In this document: positions 63,673 to 64,000 of the stretch, piece by piece
Numbering within the stretch: position 1 is the first letter of the stretch
Layout: the number at the start of each line of letters is the position of its first letter
DNA from: Aeromonas lacus
GTDB lineage: Bacteria; Pseudomonadota; Gammaproteobacteria; Enterobacterales; Aeromonadaceae
Direction of reading: 5' to 3'
Assembly: GCF_000764665.1 (NCBI RefSeq)
Contig: NZ_JRGM01000135.1
Coordinates: forward strand, 62,001 to 126,000
Length of the DNA: 64,000 bases
The notes under the pieces: generated by a model
The model's database searches: none
What the model saw: the letters and a program-made list of their open reading frames with translations, nothing else
What the model was told of the DNA's origin: nothing
Position numbers and translations under genes: made by a program

Positions 63673-64000
63673 ATGTTTCGATTAGGGCTCATCATAAATC
63701 CGGTCGCCGGGATTGGCGGCGCAGTGGCGCTCAAGGGGAGTGACGGCGTGGTGGCCGAGGCGCTGGCTCGCGGCGCCGTGCCCAGAGCGCAGGAGCGTAC
63801 CCGTCAGGCCCTGCTGCCGCTGTGTGAAGTGACTGCGCCGTTCGAGCTGCTGACGGTAGCTGGCGACATGGGGGAGCTGGTGGTGCGTGAACTGGGCTTG
63901 CCGCACCGCATCGTCTATCAGCCGGCCGGGGAGAGTACCTCTGCCGCCGATACTCGCCATGCGGCAGAGCGGATGCGCGACGCGGGTGTCGATCTGCTGC
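63673..64000 (+). CDS. ATP-NAD kinase family protein (N-terminal part)
   Basis: The gene is cut by the right end of the window after 109 codons. The start MFRLGLIINPVAGIGGAVALKGSD and the later LTVAGDMGE fit the diacylglycerol-kinase/NAD-kinase-like fold of the family annotated as ATP-NAD kinase. A GGAGTGC site precedes the ATG. No function beyond family can be assigned. Confidence 0.75.
   Translation, partial: MFRLGLIINPVAGIGGAVALKGSDGVVAEALARGAVPRAQERTRQALLPLCEVTAPFELLTVAGDMGELVVRELGLPHRIVYQPAGESTSAADTRHAAERMRDAGVDLL

Noticed and set aside
1..64000. CRISPR array, prophage, rRNA or tRNA genes
   Set aside because: No regularly spaced short repeats, phage structural or lysis genes, or rRNA-like segments were seen. 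Contractile tail-like proteins here belong to the T6SS. tRNAs were looked for by eye only, so a short one could be missed.

Overview
The window looks like chromosomal DNA of an Aeromonas (A. hydrophila / A. dhakensis / A. veronii type). It is GC-rich and tightly packed. It pairs a Vibrio-like heme-uptake locus and a Vibrio cholerae-type type VI secretion system (T6SS) with gammaproteobacterial housekeeping blocks (recR, htpG, sap, psp, phhAB-tyrR, yfiRNB). The genus call rests on gene content and protein resemblance, not on a database search.

Positions 1-8.5 kb form an iron/heme region. hutBCD (minus strand) is divergent from hutXZ, with a Fur-box-like site between them. ChaN and an isochorismatase-family hydrolase lie divergent from the TonB-dependent heme receptor gene hutA, whose leader carries two Fur-box-like sites. 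An AHL-binding LuxR-type regulator (8.7-9.5 kb) sits between hutA and hcp.

Positions 9.5-42.5 kb hold a complete T6SS. hcp-vgrG1 and a Sel1-repeat lipoprotein come first. The core operon follows in V. cholerae order: tssB, tssC, tssE, tssF, tssG, FHA protein, tssJ, tssK, tssL, clpV, vasH, vasI, vasJ/tssA, tssM, vasL. A delivery module completes it: PAAR, vgrG2, DUF4123 adaptor, a 1066-residue VasX-like membrane effector and a four-helix membrane immunity candidate. VasH is a sigma-54 activator. Near-consensus -24/-12 promoters precede hcp and the PAAR-vgrG2 module, and each is preceded by two GCAA-N4-TTGC sites spaced exactly 72 bp apart, which I propose are VasH enhancers. The two vgrG genes form gap-free direct repeats of about 1.7 kb, 25,090 bp apart, bracketing the core operon.

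The right edge of the T6SS region is scarred. A decayed 768-bp IS1-family copy abuts a 32-bp orphan fragment of a second VasX-like effector. Housekeeping genes follow: recR, htpG (sigma-32-type promoter), sapFDCBA (minus strand), pspF divergent from pspABC with a sigma-54 promoter, ycjX-ycjF, phhA-phhB, tyrR/phhR, the yfiR-yfiN-yfiB c-di-GMP module, a TerC-family membrane protein, and the start of an ATP-NAD kinase family gene cut by the window end. I saw no tRNA, rRNA or CRISPR array, although tRNAs were looked for only by eye.
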